A stretch of DNA of 64,000 nucleotides from Macrococcoides animalis (GTDB lineage Bacteria > Bacillota > Bacilli > Staphylococcales > Staphylococcaceae), in the NCBI RefSeq assembly GCF_047425875.1, contig NZ_CP179727.1:1364001-1428000 (forward strand), read 5' to 3'. The notes beneath the pieces are model-generated. The model was not told the DNA's origin and did no database searches. It saw only the letters and a program-made list of their open reading frames with translations. This document shows positions 63,776-64,000 of the stretch, in pieces. A program made the translations under genes and the position numbers. Each line of letters starts with the position of its first letter. The stretch's first letter is position 1.

Positions 63776-64000
63776 ATGTCTATAGAAGTGAGACGTGCAA
63801 CAAAAGAAGATTTGCCGCGTATTATTGAAATCTATAATTCTACAGTTAAGAGTAGATTAGTGACTGCAGACACAGAACCTGTAACCGTTGAAAGTCGGAC
63901 AGAATGGTTTTTAAACCATTCGGCTAAACGTCCGATTTTTTTATTTCTCAAAAATAATGAAGTCGCTGGCTGGTTAAGTTTTGAGACCTTTTACGGAAGA
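63776..64000 (+). CDS. GNAT N-acetyltransferase (3'-truncated by window)
   Basis: First 75 residues of a GNAT protein resembling the phosphinothricin N-acetyltransferase group: IEVRRATKEDLPRIIEIYN at the N-terminus, then VAGWLSFETFYGR, the beta-4 strand region. TAGGCGGTG precedes the ATG at 63776. The CoA-binding part lies outside the window. A TATAAT at 63739 may be its -10 box. Confidence 0.8.
   Translation, partial: MSIEVRRATKEDLPRIIEIYNSTVKSRLVTADTEPVTVESRTEWFLNHSAKRPIFLFLKNNEVAGWLSFETFYGR

Overview
The window is chromosomal DNA from a low-GC Gram-positive bacterium of the family Staphylococcaceae. RpoB, RpoC, CtsR, RadA, HemQ and PdxK read as close relatives of the Staphylococcus aureus proteins (from memory, not aligned). 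The MEP-pathway genes ispD and ispF sit between yacL and gltX. The mevalonate kinase genes I recall next to pta and lipL in S. aureus are not there. Together these point to Macrococcus, or to a staphylococcal lineage that uses the MEP pathway, rather than to S. aureus. No tRNA, rRNA, insertion sequence, prophage or CRISPR array was found.

Layout. 1-3.1 kb: PLP synthase (pdxS, cut by the window edge, and pdxT), a nitroreductase and, convergent, nupC. 3.2-7.7 kb: the CtsR-controlled stress operon ctsR-mcsA-mcsB-clpC behind a promoter and CtsR box. 7.7-12.8 kb: radA, yacL, ispD, ispF, gltX. 12.8-16.8 kb: a cysteine T-box leader followed by cysE-cysS-mrnC-rlmB-rae1. 16.8-34.4 kb: sigH, then the transcription and translation core: secE-nusG, rplK-rplA, rplJ-rplL, rsmC, rpoB-rpoC, rplGB-rpsL-rpsG-fusA-tuf. 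Promoters and RNA leaders are legible here (L1-site mimics, L10 leader, an rpoB attenuator).

34.4-38 kb: three coupled paralogous M20 amidohydrolases on the minus strand. 38-46.3 kb: kbl and tdh (threonine catabolism), ilvE with an orphan EIIC-like permease, a HAD phosphatase, dgk-dck, tadA and a Cof-type phosphatase. 46.3-46.9 kb: a gene-free tandem array of 61-62 bp palindromic repeats. 46.9-49.4 kb: a four-gene minus-strand operon yojF-bshB2-folE2-acetyltransferase (bacillithiol and folate). 49.5-53.5 kb: pdxK, divergent ung-ywdI-ywdK, a 44-residue small protein and an amino-acid permease. 53.5-57.5 kb: a Fur-box-preceded sstABCD-like iron-siderophore transporter. 57.5-61.3 kb: an anchored hypothetical protein, hemQ, pta, lipL and a DUF1450-like protein. 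61.4-64 kb: an uncharacterised ATP-grasp/GNAT-like pair and the start of another GNAT gene.

Most of the window is conserved housekeeping DNA. The items most worth a second look are a McsA that lacks its first zinc-finger module, the palindromic repeat array, the paired L1-binding-site mimics, the ATP-grasp/GNAT pair, and the triplicated amidohydrolase operon whose first gene has an ambiguous start codon.
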